In this document: positions 33,826-43,580 of the stretch, piece after piece | Layout of the letters: the number at the start of each line of letters is the position of its first letter | Numbering within the stretch: position 1 is the stretch's first letter | Virus record (IMG/VR): IMGVR_UViG_3300027852_000038 | Location: 1 to 64,000 of that record | From: a virus | Length of the DNA stretch: 64,000 nucleotides | Direction: 5' to 3' (one strand) | Translations under genes and position numbers: made by a program | Notes under the pieces: generated by a model | Databases searched by the model: none | Seen by the model: the letters and a program-made list of their open reading frames with translations, nothing else | Told to the model about the DNA's origin: nothing

Positions 33826-36774
33826 TTAATTGTCCCCAACAAGGCTCTCTTTAACTAAAGCCGACTTTAAATTTTCAATAACGTCGATATCACCCATGAT
33901 TGGGTAGCTACCACCCCCAAAAGACAGCTCTAAACGGCCATAATCTTTGGCCCCCTCTAATGGTCCTCCGGTAGCAAAATTTGTTCTTAAGGGACTGCTA
34001 CCAATTTTACTATTTAAACCAGACAAAAGAGAGTTAGAGTCCAACTTTAAAGCATTTAATTTGTCTAATTTTGGAACACCGATTGCTCTAACTGCTTCTT
34101 TTCGGAGCATATATTCCCCGGCTTCACCCATAATTGGTATACGATCCCCACCACCATATCCAGGAAAATAACGACCTGTTCTTGCTCCGATCGCTCCTGC
34201 TGATTGGTTACCCCCACCTTCTGATACTGTTTTTACAGTGACGGTCTTTGTTACTGGTTCAGACAAAGAGTTAATTTCCTGTAATCTTGCTTTCACTCGA
34301 TCAAATTCTAACAACTCAATATCGATCTGTAAATCTCTTTTTTTGACAAGGTCATCAACAATCAATTTCATCTCTTCAGCTTGTTTAGACGTTGTTTTTA
34401 ACCCATCCTTAGAGCTTTGAGCCTGTAATTCTAAAATCTGAATTTGCACTTTGCCCACTTCTTTTATACCTTCTTGAGCAACCTTAATGCCCTCTTCAAT
34501 CGGAACAGCAATTATAGCCTCATCACCGGCCCCGGTTTTAATCTCTCTCGCCAAATCTGCAAACAGACTTTCAGCACCCTTAACCAGTTTTTGAGCCGAT
34601 GCTAATCTCAAGTTCATTACTTTTTCATCTTCAGCCGCTGAAGCCTCACCGATCATCTTCTGAGCTTCCAGCATTTTTTCTTCTGCTTGAGTTCTCTTAT
34701 CTACCCAAACCGCCTCCTCTTCCATCCCTTTCTGTTTCAAAGCTCTCAGCTTGTCTTCAGTAGACATTCGAGCCATGTGGATCTTTTCTTCCCATGCAAT
34801 AACATCTTGAGCATATTTTTTTACCGCTTTAGTTAAACCATTATACGTCTCCCTGGCAGTAGTCAATAAAGTTTGATATCTCTCTGAATTACTTTTTATA
34901 GATACACCTACTTCATCAGTGCCTTTACGTAAATTTATAAGTGCCCCTGTATATTCATTTGTCTTGCCTTCCGCTTCTTTTACCGATTTACCGGCCATCC
35001 TTGCAGCGTTTTCTGTATGGGTCCAAAATTTCATCGCAGAAATCAACGCCACTTCGTATTCTTTCCGTTGTTCTTTTGTTAAATTTCTTATCTCTGAACG
35101 GGTTTTAATTTCCTGTTTTTTTGAATCGGCAAACTCTCTTGACGCCGCCGCTTCTTTCTTTGCCATCTTAGCGGCGTACATCATAGCCTGCGTATATAGA
35201 GATATTTCGTAAGCTAACCGGATCCCCTGAATACCGGTATAAATAATTGCACCCACCAAACCTACAGTAAGGCCAAAGGTCAATGCTGCCGAAGCCTTAG
35301 CCGCTGCATTGATGGCCAATATCATCATTTTAAAACCGGAAAGCATGGCCCCAAGACCTACTTTCCACAATGTGATACCCGCAACCGTTGCCCCTATGGA
35401 AGCTACAAGATATTTTGTAACCGAATCCACTTCTATGATTCCCCTGGACAACCAGGTCAAGGCTTCAGCCAGTTTCATAACTGCCGGTGCTAAACCCTCA
35501 CCCAATTGTTGTGTAAGTCCTTGCATAGCTGATTTCAAATTTCTTAAAGCTCCACCAATACCGGCTTCCATATCCTCAGAAATTTTCGCCATTTTTCCAA
35601 CATTCTCACCATATGAATCAGTCAACGCACCAAGAGCATCTGAACCTTGTCTGATTAAGGCCGCCATACCAGGCCCGGCACGCTCACCGAACAATGCAAG
35701 AGCTTCCGCACCTCCAATATTTGCATCTTCCAGTTGCTCAATAACTTTTTTAAATCCAACGAATTTGCCTGTAGTTTTGTCTGTCAATTCCAGAACATGA
35801 CCAAGCCGCTCCCCTAAAGATTTCATCAAAGCGGCTTCCATGTCTGTAGGATTAAGCAAGGCACCCAAGGCCCCCCTTAGAGCCGTGCCAGCCATTGACC
35901 CCTTCAAACCTGCATTATGTAACATACCAATTGCGGCGTTTAATCCCTCAAAGTCTTGTTCTACAGCAGCGGCAATAGGCCCAACCAAAGAGAAAGCTGT
36001 TCCCAATTCTGATAGTGTTGAATTTGTGGAGGTGAATGTATGCACTAAAATATCATTAACCCTGGTTAATGCTGATACCTCCAAACCATAACCAGTTAAA
36101 ATATTTGTTGCTATATCGGCCGCCTCACCTAAATCTAGATTGCCGACTGTAGCCAACTGGAGAACTCCAGGCAATGCAGCAATAGCTTCATGAGCAGTCA
36201 TACCAGCCATTGCTAAAAACTTTAAACCCTCAGCAGCTTGCAAGGGTGAATACCTTGTGGAAATTCCCATTTTTCTGGCGGTTGCCGTTAAAGCTGCATA
36301 CTCTTCTTCTGTTGCTTGAGATACCGCTTTAACCAGTCTCATTGTATCATCAAAAGCCGAAAACGACTCAATAACCGTATCAACAGCCCGCTTCACAGTG
36401 TATAAAGCTATCCCCAAGCCGATGGCTGACCCCTTCATGGAATCAAAAGCCGCCCCTACTCCTGACGCCTCATTTTTTAAAGCTTTAATCCGAGCATTTG
36501 CAACTTGTGTTACCCTTGCAAGTTCCATCATTGAAACTTTACCAGAAGCCTTTAACCGATTTAATGACGCTTGAACCAATTTGACTTCCCGGTTAATATC
36601 TTTAAAAGATCTTACATCCAAATTCTTAAAAGCTTTGTTGATATTCTTACCTACCACAACGGCTTCTTTACCCATGCCGTTAAGGGTCTTATCAAAAGCA
36701 CCACTGATCTTCTTCATGGTATCAGCTACGCCCTTTGCAGACAACCCAATAGTAAGTTTTACATCATCAGCCAT
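33826..36774 (-). CDS. Tape measure protein
   Basis: 982 residues. The segment around 140-260 (ATARKMGISTRYSPLQAAEG, AMAGMTAHEAIAALPGVLQL, DLGEAADIATNILTGYGLE) is the TP901-1-type tape measure core. Alternating hydrophobic stretches appear at 440-520 and coiled coils elsewhere. Length sets tail length; 982 residues suggest a tail near 140-150 nm by the usual rule of about 1.5 angstrom per residue. The start is right after the frameshift product's stop. Confidence 0.9.
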   Translation of the reverse strand: MADDVKLTIGLSAKGVADTMKKISGAFDKTLNGMGKEAVVVGKNINKAFKNLDVRSFKDINREVKLVQASLNRLKASGKVSMMELARVTQVANARIKALKNEASGVGAAFDSMKGSAIGLGIALYTVKRAVDTVIESFSAFDDTMRLVKAVSQATEEEYAALTATARKMGISTRYSPLQAAEGLKFLAMAGMTAHEAIAALPGVLQLATVGNLDLGEAADIATNILTGYGLEVSALTRVNDILVHTFTSTNSTLSELGTAFSLVGPIAAAVEQDFEGLNAAIGMLHNAGLKGSMAGTALRGALGALLNPTDMEAALMKSLGERLGHVLELTDKTTGKFVGFKKVIEQLEDANIGGAEALALFGERAGPGMAALIRQGSDALGALTDSYGENVGKMAKISEDMEAGIGGALRNLKSAMQGLTQQLGEGLAPAVMKLAEALTWLSRGIIEVDSVTKYLVASIGATVAGITLWKVGLGAMLSGFKMMILAINAAAKASAALTFGLTVGLVGAIIYTGIQGIRLAYEISLYTQAMMYAAKMAKKEAAASREFADSKKQEIKTRSEIRNLTKEQRKEYEVALISAMKFWTHTENAARMAGKSVKEAEGKTNEYTGALINLRKGTDEVGVSIKSNSERYQTLLTTARETYNGLTKAVKKYAQDVIAWEEKIHMARMSTEDKLRALKQKGMEEEAVWVDKRTQAEEKMLEAQKMIGEASAAEDEKVMNLRLASAQKLVKGAESLFADLAREIKTGAGDEAIIAVPIEEGIKVAQEGIKEVGKVQIQILELQAQSSKDGLKTTSKQAEEMKLIVDDLVKKRDLQIDIELLEFDRVKARLQEINSLSEPVTKTVTVKTVSEGGGNQSAGAIGARTGRYFPGYGGGDRIPIMGEAGEYMLRKEAVRAIGVPKLDKLNALKLDSNSLLSGLNSKIGSSPLRTNFATGGPLEGAKDYGRLELSFGGGSYPIMGDIDVIENLKSALVKESLVGDN

Positions 36775-37229
36775 TTACTTCTTCCCTTTTAATTTGTCTC
36801 GTTCTCGCTTAGCCTCTTTAGCCTGCCCAACAGCCAAATCAACCACATTTTCGAAGAATGAATACTCATAATCCAATACCGCTGTATGTCCACACTCTAT
36901 AAGCTGGAAAAGGACTCTATCAAAATCTTTGAGAGTGACGCTTTTATTTTCGCCAGCACCCCCGCCTTTTCCATCAGTCCGAAAAAAGAGCTATTTACCT
37001 TCTGAACATGCCCCCATATCTCTTCTAACTCACTTGGAGTAAAATCTTCCAATTCAAGCATTTTCAAATTTGAAACTAAGGGGACTATATCCTCAAGTTT
37101 TTCCATGATTCCTTTGGTGCCCTCTTTCTTTTCATCATCAAAAGACTGGAGAATAACACGGATTTCTTTTGCTGTCAATTCCCTGATTTCAACATCCTTA
37201 TTGCCTATTTTTGTATTGATTTTTGCCAC
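36775..37229 (-). CDS. Tail assembly chaperone with -1 frameshift product (gpG / gpGT type)
   Basis: The 0-frame gene (36897-37229) encodes 110 residues and ends TAG. The slippery heptamer T|TTT|TTC lies at 36981-36987 in that frame. From there the -1 frame stays open to a TAA at 36775 and encodes 68 further residues ending KRERDKLKGKK. The LIECGHTAVLDYEYSFFENV stretch fits the T-like extension. This is the classic arrangement just before the tape measure gene. Confidence 0.8.
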
Positions 37230-37272
37230 TGTCTAAACCTGCCTTTCGTTTTAATTCAACTAATTTATTTTT

Positions 37273-37695
37273 CTACTCAAAAACCGGAGCGACTAAAACT
37301 TTCTTTTGATTAGAAGCAGACGCTGCAAAACCTGCAAATCTTTTTACAGCCCTGTAAACATACCAGGCCCTAAACTTACTCATTCCATCTTCGAGGCACA
37401 ACTGCCGAAGTAAGTCATCGGCGGTAGCTCTTGCAGTATGTTCAAGATATCCGTTCCGTATCAACTGATACAAAACATCATGAACCAAAGATGGCCTCAT
37501 AAATGTTTTCGTATCTTTTGTGAGCCCAGAAGGGCCGTCCCAAGCATAGCCTGTTTTTACCCTCAAGTGGCCATCCTCGGAAAGATAAATAAAAGGCAAT
37601 TCCACCGGCTCTTCCCTTTTCAGTTCAGCCGGTAGTTGAATAAAAAAATCTCTAGCTAATTGATATTTAAAACCCTCTCTATAAAATATCTGCAT
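37273..37695 (-). CDS. DUF1353-like protein
   Basis: 140 residues. The motif GYAWDGPSGLTKDTKTFMRP, then SLVHDVLYQLIRNGYL, is the DUF1353 signature of phage proteins, with the conserved WDG and HD. Function not established. The frame stands between the chaperone and the lipoprotein gene. Confidence 0.8.
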   Translation of the reverse strand: MQIFYREGFKYQLARDFFIQLPAELKREEPVELPFIYLSEDGHLRVKTGYAWDGPSGLTKDTKTFMRPSLVHDVLYQLIRNGYLEHTARATADDLLRQLCLEDGMSKFRAWYVYRAVKRFAGFAASASNQKKVLVAPVFE

Positions 37696-37715
37696 TATTT
37701 ACCTTTCTGGTAAAA

Positions 37716-37946
37716 CTATCTTACCAACTCCATGGCTTTAATTATTGCTTTAATGACTTTTGTTTCTGACTGCTGATCTTTTATTTCAAACTCGATTCTT
37801 CCATCAGCAAACCGAATAACCTTTAAACCTCTTATCTGTTGATTCCCCACCCGGCTATATGTCACTTCGCCTGTTCCCGGATTAAAAACTACACTTGAGC
37901 AACCTGTCAACAGAAAGAAAGCAACTATCACCGTTAATTTCTTCAT
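37716..37946 (-). CDS. Small lipoprotein
   Basis: 76 residues. MKKLTVIVAFFLLTGC is a lipoprotein signal peptide with a lipobox LLTGC (Cys 16). The mature part is mixed charge. In phages, such proteins act as outer spanins or superinfection-exclusion proteins. Its place within the tail module is unusual. A Gram-negative host is implied. Confidence 0.65.
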   Translation of the reverse strand: MKKLTVIVAFFLLTGCSSVVFNPGTGEVTYSRVGNQQIRGLKVIRFADGRIEFEIKDQQSETKVIKAIIKAMELVR

Positions 37947-37961
37947 TTTCCACTTTCCCTT

Positions 37962-38942
37962 TTAACTAATTTCAGTTAACCTGAAAAAGGGTTCACTAGG
38001 ATGAAGTTCGGACATGGATAAAACCTCAACAGTCATCGGAATTGAGGCAACTTCTGTAGTAATAAATCCGATAGAACCACCCACCGTAATAGAAGCGGAC
38101 CAAATTTCAATTCTCAACTGCGGTCCTTGATCCGGATCACCCACAAAAAGTATTGACCCCTTAACCTGCGAGTTGGTCAAACCTCTAACAGATTTAGTAG
38201 TTTTGGCAGGATAATTGCAAGATACATCTGCAACTTGAGCCGGTATACTCCCAGTGGACAGTTTTCTGATCAGTCCACCCTTGCCATCAAAGGAATAATC
38301 AGTTCCGAGAACATAACGAGTAGTAGGAGTCGCTGCATCATCAACCACAACACCGTCCTCAAGATCTTCGGTTCCGGTAACAGTTGCTGTCGCTGTCGAA
38401 GTCCCACCGGTGATTATTTCATCCACATCAAAAGTTCCGGATACATTCACACATTCTAACTCGTTGGTGCCGACCCACGCAACTTGTGCAGTAGCTGCCG
38501 AACTTCCCCCGGTTATCGTTTCCCCTGCCACAAAAGGTCCATCGGTTACAGTTCCGTGTTTTACTTTATGAAAGGTCATGTTAAATTTTCCGGATTCAAC
38601 CTCAACAAATCGATCATCAATAAGGGTAATCGTCTCGCCGTCAACAAACCCGACGATCTGGGACCCGGCCTGAACTCCATCACCCAAAAAAATAATATTC
38701 AAATTTTCTGCACTGTATTCTTCCAGGTCAAGAGAAGACGTCAGTTTCTTCTGCTTAACCAAGTCAAGAACTTTTTCGTCCATCCCGGACCGACTCGAAA
38801 AATGTTCCAACTTTTCCAGTATCGGCTCAAGTTCAAATTTGGGAACATTCCCCAAATCAAGATACCCAGTTTCACCTTCAAGTTTAAAAAAAAGTCTCCC
38901 TTTTCCATACATGAAATTATTCACGTTATAAGCCAATGGCAT
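37962..38942 (-). CDS. Major tail tube protein with inserted repeats
   Basis: 326 residues. The N-terminus (KGRLFFKLEGETGYLDLGN) and the C-terminal strand (RLTEIS preceded by IPMTVEVLSMSE) fit a tube protein. Residues about 135-200 hold two similar ~30-residue units (GPFVAGETITGGSSAATAQV and FDVDEIITGGTSTATATVTG), likely an exposed Ig-like decoration. Located between completion and chaperone genes, as is standard. Confidence 0.7.
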   Translation of the reverse strand: MPLAYNVNNFMYGKGRLFFKLEGETGYLDLGNVPKFELEPILEKLEHFSSRSGMDEKVLDLVKQKKLTSSLDLEEYSAENLNIIFLGDGVQAGSQIVGFVDGETITLIDDRFVEVESGKFNMTFHKVKHGTVTDGPFVAGETITGGSSAATAQVAWVGTNELECVNVSGTFDVDEIITGGTSTATATVTGTEDLEDGVVVDDAATPTTRYVLGTDYSFDGKGGLIRKLSTGSIPAQVADVSCNYPAKTTKSVRGLTNSQVKGSILFVGDPDQGPQLRIEIWSASITVGGSIGFITTEVASIPMTVEVLSMSELHPSEPFFRLTEIS

Positions 38943-38955
38943 TTTTAACCCTCCC

Positions 38956-39411
38956 TTATCTTAAATATTTATATTTACTAATGTAAAAAAATTCATAATT
39001 CACAACTACATCAACTATGGTGCTGGTCATCGGGACTACTTCCATTGACGTTGCTCCATAGGTTGACACCAGCCTCCTAAAATCTTTATCTGTTTCAACA
39101 GCAGAAAAGATCCGCTCTGCCATTAAATTGCCCCTCTTCCACATTTCTTGTGGAACTGTTTTATCAAAATATTCAATTGTTATCAAATCTGTTTTTTCGT
39201 AAAGATTATCAGCCACCCTTTTAATCCCTTCCCGACCCTCAAATACAAAGATAGAGGGGAACTGACTCACTTCGGCACCGATAAAACCCCTTGTCACGGA
39301 AGTTCTTTGCAGACCGTTTTCATCATTGCGAAAATAAGGCACTAAACGACCCTGTATTAACTCTTGTATAACCTCCTCCCTTACCCCTCCGTAATTGATG
39401 CTAGCTGTCAT
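38956..39411 (-). CDS. Tail completion / terminator-like protein
   Basis: 151 residues, a short alpha/beta protein upstream of the tube gene. The pattern (FPSIFVFEGREGIKRVADNL then YEFFYISKYKYLR) and place match tail terminators. Medium confidence. Confidence 0.5.
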   Translation of the reverse strand: MTASINYGGVREEVIQELIQGRLVPYFRNDENGLQRTSVTRGFIGAEVSQFPSIFVFEGREGIKRVADNLYEKTDLITIEYFDKTVPQEMWKRGNLMAERIFSAVETDKDFRRLVSTYGATSMEVVPMTSTIVDVVVNYEFFYISKYKYLR

Positions 39412-39501
39412 AATTTCCTCTTCGAGTATTAGAACTTTAAGCCATCAAACAATCAATAGCTGAGAAGGGAGGAGGCTTTTTATTATCCCCCACTATTACA
39501 A

Positions 39502-40074
39502 TTAGCCCCTATTTTCTTCTTCAATTATCCGAACTTTAAGTTTGTCCAGTGCATCGTCAACAGAAGTGCTGAACCATCTTTTTGGTTCAATCTTAACCTC
39601 ATCAACTAACAAGAATAAAGGAACAAGCTTCTTCTTTCCTTTAATCGTGAAAATGATCAGATTACCCTTTTTTGATTTTTGAACAAACGTGTCTGCCCAT
39701 TCCCGGGGACCTTTTCTCAACACACCTGCTTTTGTCATTGCAGCAGGAAGAGGGATAGCAAGATGATTTGCATTGACAGGCTTTAAAACTCCACCAGGTA
39801 AACCCTCTGTTCCGTGCTCCAACAATCTTGCTTGTGGAGCATCACTTGTTAAAGTTAAAGTTATATCAAAATCACTTGTTTTGATATCTGCCCACCCCAT
39901 ACTCCTTGCTAATTGTCCAGTGCGCCGCTTTAATACCTTCCCACCAAGGTTGATACCTGTTGCGGCATCAATGTCCATTTGCCACCGGGTAAGACCTCTT
40001 AATATAGTGGGTTTATCAAAAACTTCATTTATATCCTGTAAAGCCTTTGATTTATCTACTGTTACTTCAAGCAT
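39502..40074 (-). CDS. HK97 gp10-like head-tail joining protein
   Basis: 190 residues. The late segment PLFLLVDEVKIEPKRWF and the RRTGQLARSM helix are of the kind seen in gp10 / minor tail morphogenesis proteins. Upstream is the connector gene. The gap after it (39412-39501) has no clear hairpin. Confidence 0.6.
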   Translation of the reverse strand: MLEVTVDKSKALQDINEVFDKPTILRGLTRWQMDIDAATGINLGGKVLKRRTGQLARSMGWADIKTSDFDITLTLTSDAPQARLLEHGTEGLPGGVLKPVNANHLAIPLPAAMTKAGVLRKGPREWADTFVQKSKKGNLIIFTIKGKKKLVPLFLLVDEVKIEPKRWFSTSVDDALDKLKVRIIEEENRG

Positions 40075-40085
40075 GCTTTCACCTC

Positions 40086-40706
40086 TTATAATATTTCAGC
40101 GCAACCGTAATAAATCAAATCTCCTAACAACTCCATAACAGATTGAGACAGATGGCCGTTTTCAATAGGAGATTTTTTAGAAGTGCCCTTATCGCTTGAT
40201 ACTGAATCAAGGCCCAGAATACTGCGGTTATGATAAAAAGATATTGCTTGAATTATTAAAGCCGATCCTAAAATATCAACATCACCGGCCGTTTTTAACC
40301 CTCCAGTGTAAGTAACAGTAACTTCACTTGTAAGATCTTCATCAAGATAACTCCCACCTGTCAAAAAGTTGTAATCGGCACCCAAGGAAAGCGTGTTGCC
40401 TTTTAAAGTGTAATCAGTTGCGGCTAATTCCACCCCATTGGACACAACTTTAATAATCGACTCCACGGGAGCAAGTCTAAGAGATTCCCCTGTAATCCGG
40501 AAAATGGGATAATATTCTTCTAACTCCTCTTTATACATGAAATCACGTTTACAATAAGATTTAATCAAAGAGTAAGTCAATTTTACAGCTGTCTTAACAG
40601 CAGGGTCTGTCACATGGATGTTTCCTTCAATCCCTTTGACCTGTAAATAACTACAGATATCTTGAACGGAGGCTTCAATAAAATTCTCTAGTGTAGTATT
40701 CGCCAT
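40086..40706 (-). CDS. Head-tail connector protein (gp6-like)
   Basis: 206 residues, N-terminal helices (LIKSYCKRDFMYKEELEEYY) then a beta part and C-terminal helices. This order and place after the capsid gene fit HK97 gp6-type connectors. Confidence 0.6.
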   Translation of the reverse strand: MANTTLENFIEASVQDICSYLQVKGIEGNIHVTDPAVKTAVKLTYSLIKSYCKRDFMYKEELEEYYPIFRITGESLRLAPVESIIKVVSNGVELAATDYTLKGNTLSLGADYNFLTGGSYLDEDLTSEVTVTYTGGLKTAGDVDILGSALIIQAISFYHNRSILGLDSVSSDKGTSKKSPIENGHLSQSVMELLGDLIYYGCAEIL

Positions 40707-40717
40707 GATTACCCTTC

Positions 40718-41008
40718 TTACTTTATGACACTGCCGGTTTCAATTTTGACACTTGCACCAGCCACTACTTTCTCTTCCTCCACCGGTTCAACGGACTGTT
40801 TCTTACGTGCCAGGTGTTTGAGATTCATTGCCCGGACAGTCCTACCCTTGGGCAACCTCGTTACGGGGAACAATAACTTTTTTCTTTCCCCTGTCTTATT
40901 AACTCCCAGAACTTTGGCCAATTTTGGGTCCATCTCTAAATATTCTCCGGCACTTGCCCCTACTGCAAGCTGTGCCTGCGTAAAAGTTCGTTTACATTTG
41001 TAAATCAT
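40718..41008 (-). CDS. Small head-region protein
   Basis: 96 residues, basic with an acidic C-terminal segment (SVEPVEEEKVV). Possibly a head decoration or joining protein. It is the first gene after the capsid terminator. Confidence 0.45.
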   Translation of the reverse strand: MIYKCKRTFTQAQLAVGASAGEYLEMDPKLAKVLGVNKTGERKKLLFPVTRLPKGRTVRAMNLKHLARKKQSVEPVEEEKVVAGASVKIETGSVIK

Positions 41009-41031
41009 TTCTTCCCCTTTTCATTGTTAAA

Positions 41032-41066
41032 GAAAAAGGCGGGGGAGACAAATCCCCCTCGCCTTA
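41032..41066 (-). terminator. Rho-independent terminator after the capsid gene
   Basis: On the minus strand an 11-bp stem with a 2-nt bulge (AAGGCG..GGGGA / TCCCC..CGCCTT) and a 6-nt loop is followed by a T-run. It lies 33 bp after the capsid stop at 41099 and would set a high capsid transcript level relative to the tail genes. Confidence 0.8.
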
Positions 41067-41098
41067 TTTTCTTCCTTTCTCTAACGAGGCCGCTTGTT

Positions 41099-42211
41099 TT
41101 ATACAGCCGCCGTAGTTAAAACAGCAAATCCCGCAGGAAGGCCAACAATCATTGCTTCCCGCTGAATTGCTCTCAAGTAGGTCTGGTCATTCTTGAACCC
41201 GATATGAGTAGACTGAGCCAGACTGATTTTTTTACGGTCTCCGATATACAGATATTTCAGATTTCCGAAACAAACAAAGGGAGTGGAAACCGCCGTGTCA
41301 GTCAGGGCCGGTAAGGAATCCGTCAATTCATACGGATAACCCCATATGGTGCCAGGCTGAAGTCCTGAAGGATTCTGATAAATATAATCACCGGCAGTGT
41401 CCTTCAACTTCCGAATGACGTTAAAAATTGTTCGATGCATATAAAACTTTGCACCCCTGAGCGCTCCGGCTTTCAAGGCGGTTATCATATCGCTGAGATG
41501 ATCGGCGGTGACATCACCAAAACCGGTCTCACCAGCACCCATCACCACCCCATTGGTTCCAGTAGCAAGCAGAATCCCATCAAACGGATCTGTTCCCCCG
41601 GAATCGCCTACAAATCCCACACGGTCTTCCTCTTCGGCCATTCCCTCGCCAAACAGAGTCGCTAAAAGGTTGGCTATTCCCAAAGAGCTATCTTCCAACA
41701 GCTCAGAGGAGGCCGGAACCATGGCAGCCATTTTCTTGGCGATAAAATTGACATTGCCCAGAACAGGCTTGGACTCGGTTATTGCAGCTTCTTCACCGAT
41801 CCAATAAACCGTAACCCCGGAAACAAGAGAAGGAATATCCATTTCATTTGTTCCCATCGGAATCAAAGTTGCACCCTTCCGAATGATCCCATACTCTTCG
41901 ATGATCCGAAGTAGCATTGCCTGAAATTCAGTGGGAACAAGATACCCTCCATCAGCATCAACCCCCTCAGTCATTCCCTTGGCGGTTAAATCTCTATGGA
42001 AAGCTCCCCGGCAAAAAGTCATAAAATCAGCGGCCTTCTCCTCATTCCTGAACGGGGTATGTAATACCAAACCCTCATATTCGGGAGCTTCAAGCTGCCG
42101 TTTCTGCAATTCTGCAATAACATCCTTCAACATCTTGATTTCATCCCGTTGCCCTTTGAACTCAGCAAGAGCAGCTTGTATTCCCTTCTTTAACTCTTCC
42201 AACATTTCCAT
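41099..42211 (-). CDS. Major capsid protein (HK97 fold)
   Basis: 370 residues from the ATG at 42211 (GGAGGGG site). An N-terminal coiled coil (residues ~1-45, the scaffold-like delta domain) precedes the HK97 body: GVDADGGYLVPTEFQAML, IRKGATLIPMG, ESKPVLGNVNFIAKKMAAMV, then SSELLEDSSLGIANLLATLF. The protease gene lies just upstream, as in HK97. Confidence 0.92.
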   Translation of the reverse strand: MEMLEELKKGIQAALAEFKGQRDEIKMLKDVIAELQKRQLEAPEYEGLVLHTPFRNEEKAADFMTFCRGAFHRDLTAKGMTEGVDADGGYLVPTEFQAMLLRIIEEYGIIRKGATLIPMGTNEMDIPSLVSGVTVYWIGEEAAITESKPVLGNVNFIAKKMAAMVPASSELLEDSSLGIANLLATLFGEGMAEEEDRVGFVGDSGGTDPFDGILLATGTNGVVMGAGETGFGDVTADHLSDMITALKAGALRGAKFYMHRTIFNVIRKLKDTAGDYIYQNPSGLQPGTIWGYPYELTDSLPALTDTAVSTPFVCFGNLKYLYIGDRKKISLAQSTHIGFKNDQTYLRAIQREAMIVGLPAGFAVLTTAAV

Positions 42212-42280
42212 AATTTTTCCCCTCCACAATAATAAAAAAATTGTATTATATACCTAAACAACACTCGGCATCACTCAACG

Positions 42281-43504
42281 TTACCCGCTGTTCTTCAGCA
42301 TTGAAAGAATCCCACCAAGATCCTCATCAGTGTAACCTAAATCTTGAACGGAAATGTCCTTCTCACCCATTTCCGACAAATACTGAACCCTTACCCTTAA
42401 AACAGAAAGTGACTCATCAACAGCTTTCATCAGAGTTGTTAAACCCTCCAACTTTCCGTCCAAAGCACTCAAGGCCTCTGAGGTCTCAACTTGTCCGGCA
42501 TCGTCCCCCGAACCCTCCTCCTCTGACGTTTCCGGCTCTACAAACTCTAGAACATGACGGTTCAGGTGGTCCAGACTTCCCTTCAAAATTTCCGAATCAG
42601 CGTCGGCCTCCAGCAATTCCTTAATACTCTCGATATGGCCGTCAACCGCTTCTTTTGAAACAAATACCTTTCCATCTTTCGTGAAGTGATGCATGTATTT
42701 GTAAGACGATTTGACTTTAGTTGCCGTCAAATCAACGGCAGCGTAAGCAAACCCGATATCTTCCCAATTCAAGGAATCTGCTTTAGAAAACTTACTTAAC
42801 AGCCGGTCAACCTCTAACTCAGGGTCAAAGGCACCAGTCTTAACTTCATTGGAGATGAAAGGAATGACCCCTTTTTCGATCTGGCCCATGTTAACTATTG
42901 CATCATTAACCAAGGCTTCAATGCCCTCTTGAGTTGATTTATAAAACCCACTCAAAACAGGACTAGGAACCACACCCTTCTCAGCCATTTTAGATCGAAT
43001 CAAAGCTTCAGGATTCGAGGGAACCGGAACTGGTGAAATTTCAAGCAGCTCCCAATCTACCACAATGCGTCGAGGCCGAGATTCATACTTAGTCAAATCC
43101 ACCTCAATGCCTTTTCCGGATAAAGTTTTTACTGCGATCTTATCCGGGGATTTTTCATCAACTTCGATTCTGGATTTGGGAATGAACCCAACAGAAAAGG
43201 CCCGCATGAATTCATGATCATACATGTAATCAAGAGTCTTACCATCTTCCGTATCAGCAAACGTGAAATCAAACACAACTTCGGTTGGAAAAACCTTTAC
43301 ATCCAAAACTTTGCCCACTGGAAAATCCCAATAATTATGAATGCCGAGCATTACCGGATTCTCCATGAAATTGTCCAACAGAACGCCTTCAGGAACCAAA
43401 ACTTCTAAATCTCGGTCTAAGGCCAGCGTAGAAGCAATAGCAGTCCTGATCTTTACACCACCCTTTTCACGGACACCTTTTTTTATTACGGCTTTAAATT
43501 CCAT
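42281..43504 (-). CDS. Prohead protease with C-terminal scaffold-like extension
   Basis: 407 residues from the ATG at 43504. HK97 prohead protease landmarks: TLALDRDLEVLVPEG, GIHNYWDFPVGKV (His), FMRAFSVGFIP (Ser) and EISPVPVPSNPEAL. The part after ~220 is acidic and helical (ETSEEEGSGDDAG) and may serve as a scaffold. Its ribosome site is inside the long hairpin at 43510-43577. Confidence 0.85.
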   Translation of the reverse strand: MEFKAVIKKGVREKGGVKIRTAIASTLALDRDLEVLVPEGVLLDNFMENPVMLGIHNYWDFPVGKVLDVKVFPTEVVFDFTFADTEDGKTLDYMYDHEFMRAFSVGFIPKSRIEVDEKSPDKIAVKTLSGKGIEVDLTKYESRPRRIVVDWELLEISPVPVPSNPEALIRSKMAEKGVVPSPVLSGFYKSTQEGIEALVNDAIVNMGQIEKGVIPFISNEVKTGAFDPELEVDRLLSKFSKADSLNWEDIGFAYAAVDLTATKVKSSYKYMHHFTKDGKVFVSKEAVDGHIESIKELLEADADSEILKGSLDHLNRHVLEFVEPETSEEEGSGDDAGQVETSEALSALDGKLEGLTTLMKAVDESLSVLRVRVQYLSEMGEKDISVQDLGYTDEDLGGILSMLKNSG

Positions 43505-43509
43505 TTTAT

Positions 43510-43577
43510 TTATCACCCCTCTTATATTATATATTTAAATATTTAATCTTATATTTAAATATATAGGGGAGTGATAA
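43510..43577 (-). promoter_or_regulatory. Long inverted repeat around the protease ribosome site
   Basis: Outer arms TTATCAC / GTGATAA (43510-43516, 43571-43577) extend over CCCT / AGGG, and an inner 14-bp arm pair (43529-43542 with 43551-43564) has an 8-nt loop. On the minus strand transcript the GAGGGG site of the protease gene is in the outer stem. Possibly translation control, or a terminator-like processing site after the portal. Confidence 0.6.
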
Positions 43578-43580
43578 AAT

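Noticed and set aside
39412-39501. Possible terminator (GC-rich run followed by T)
   Set aside because: The run does not pair with itself into a stem.
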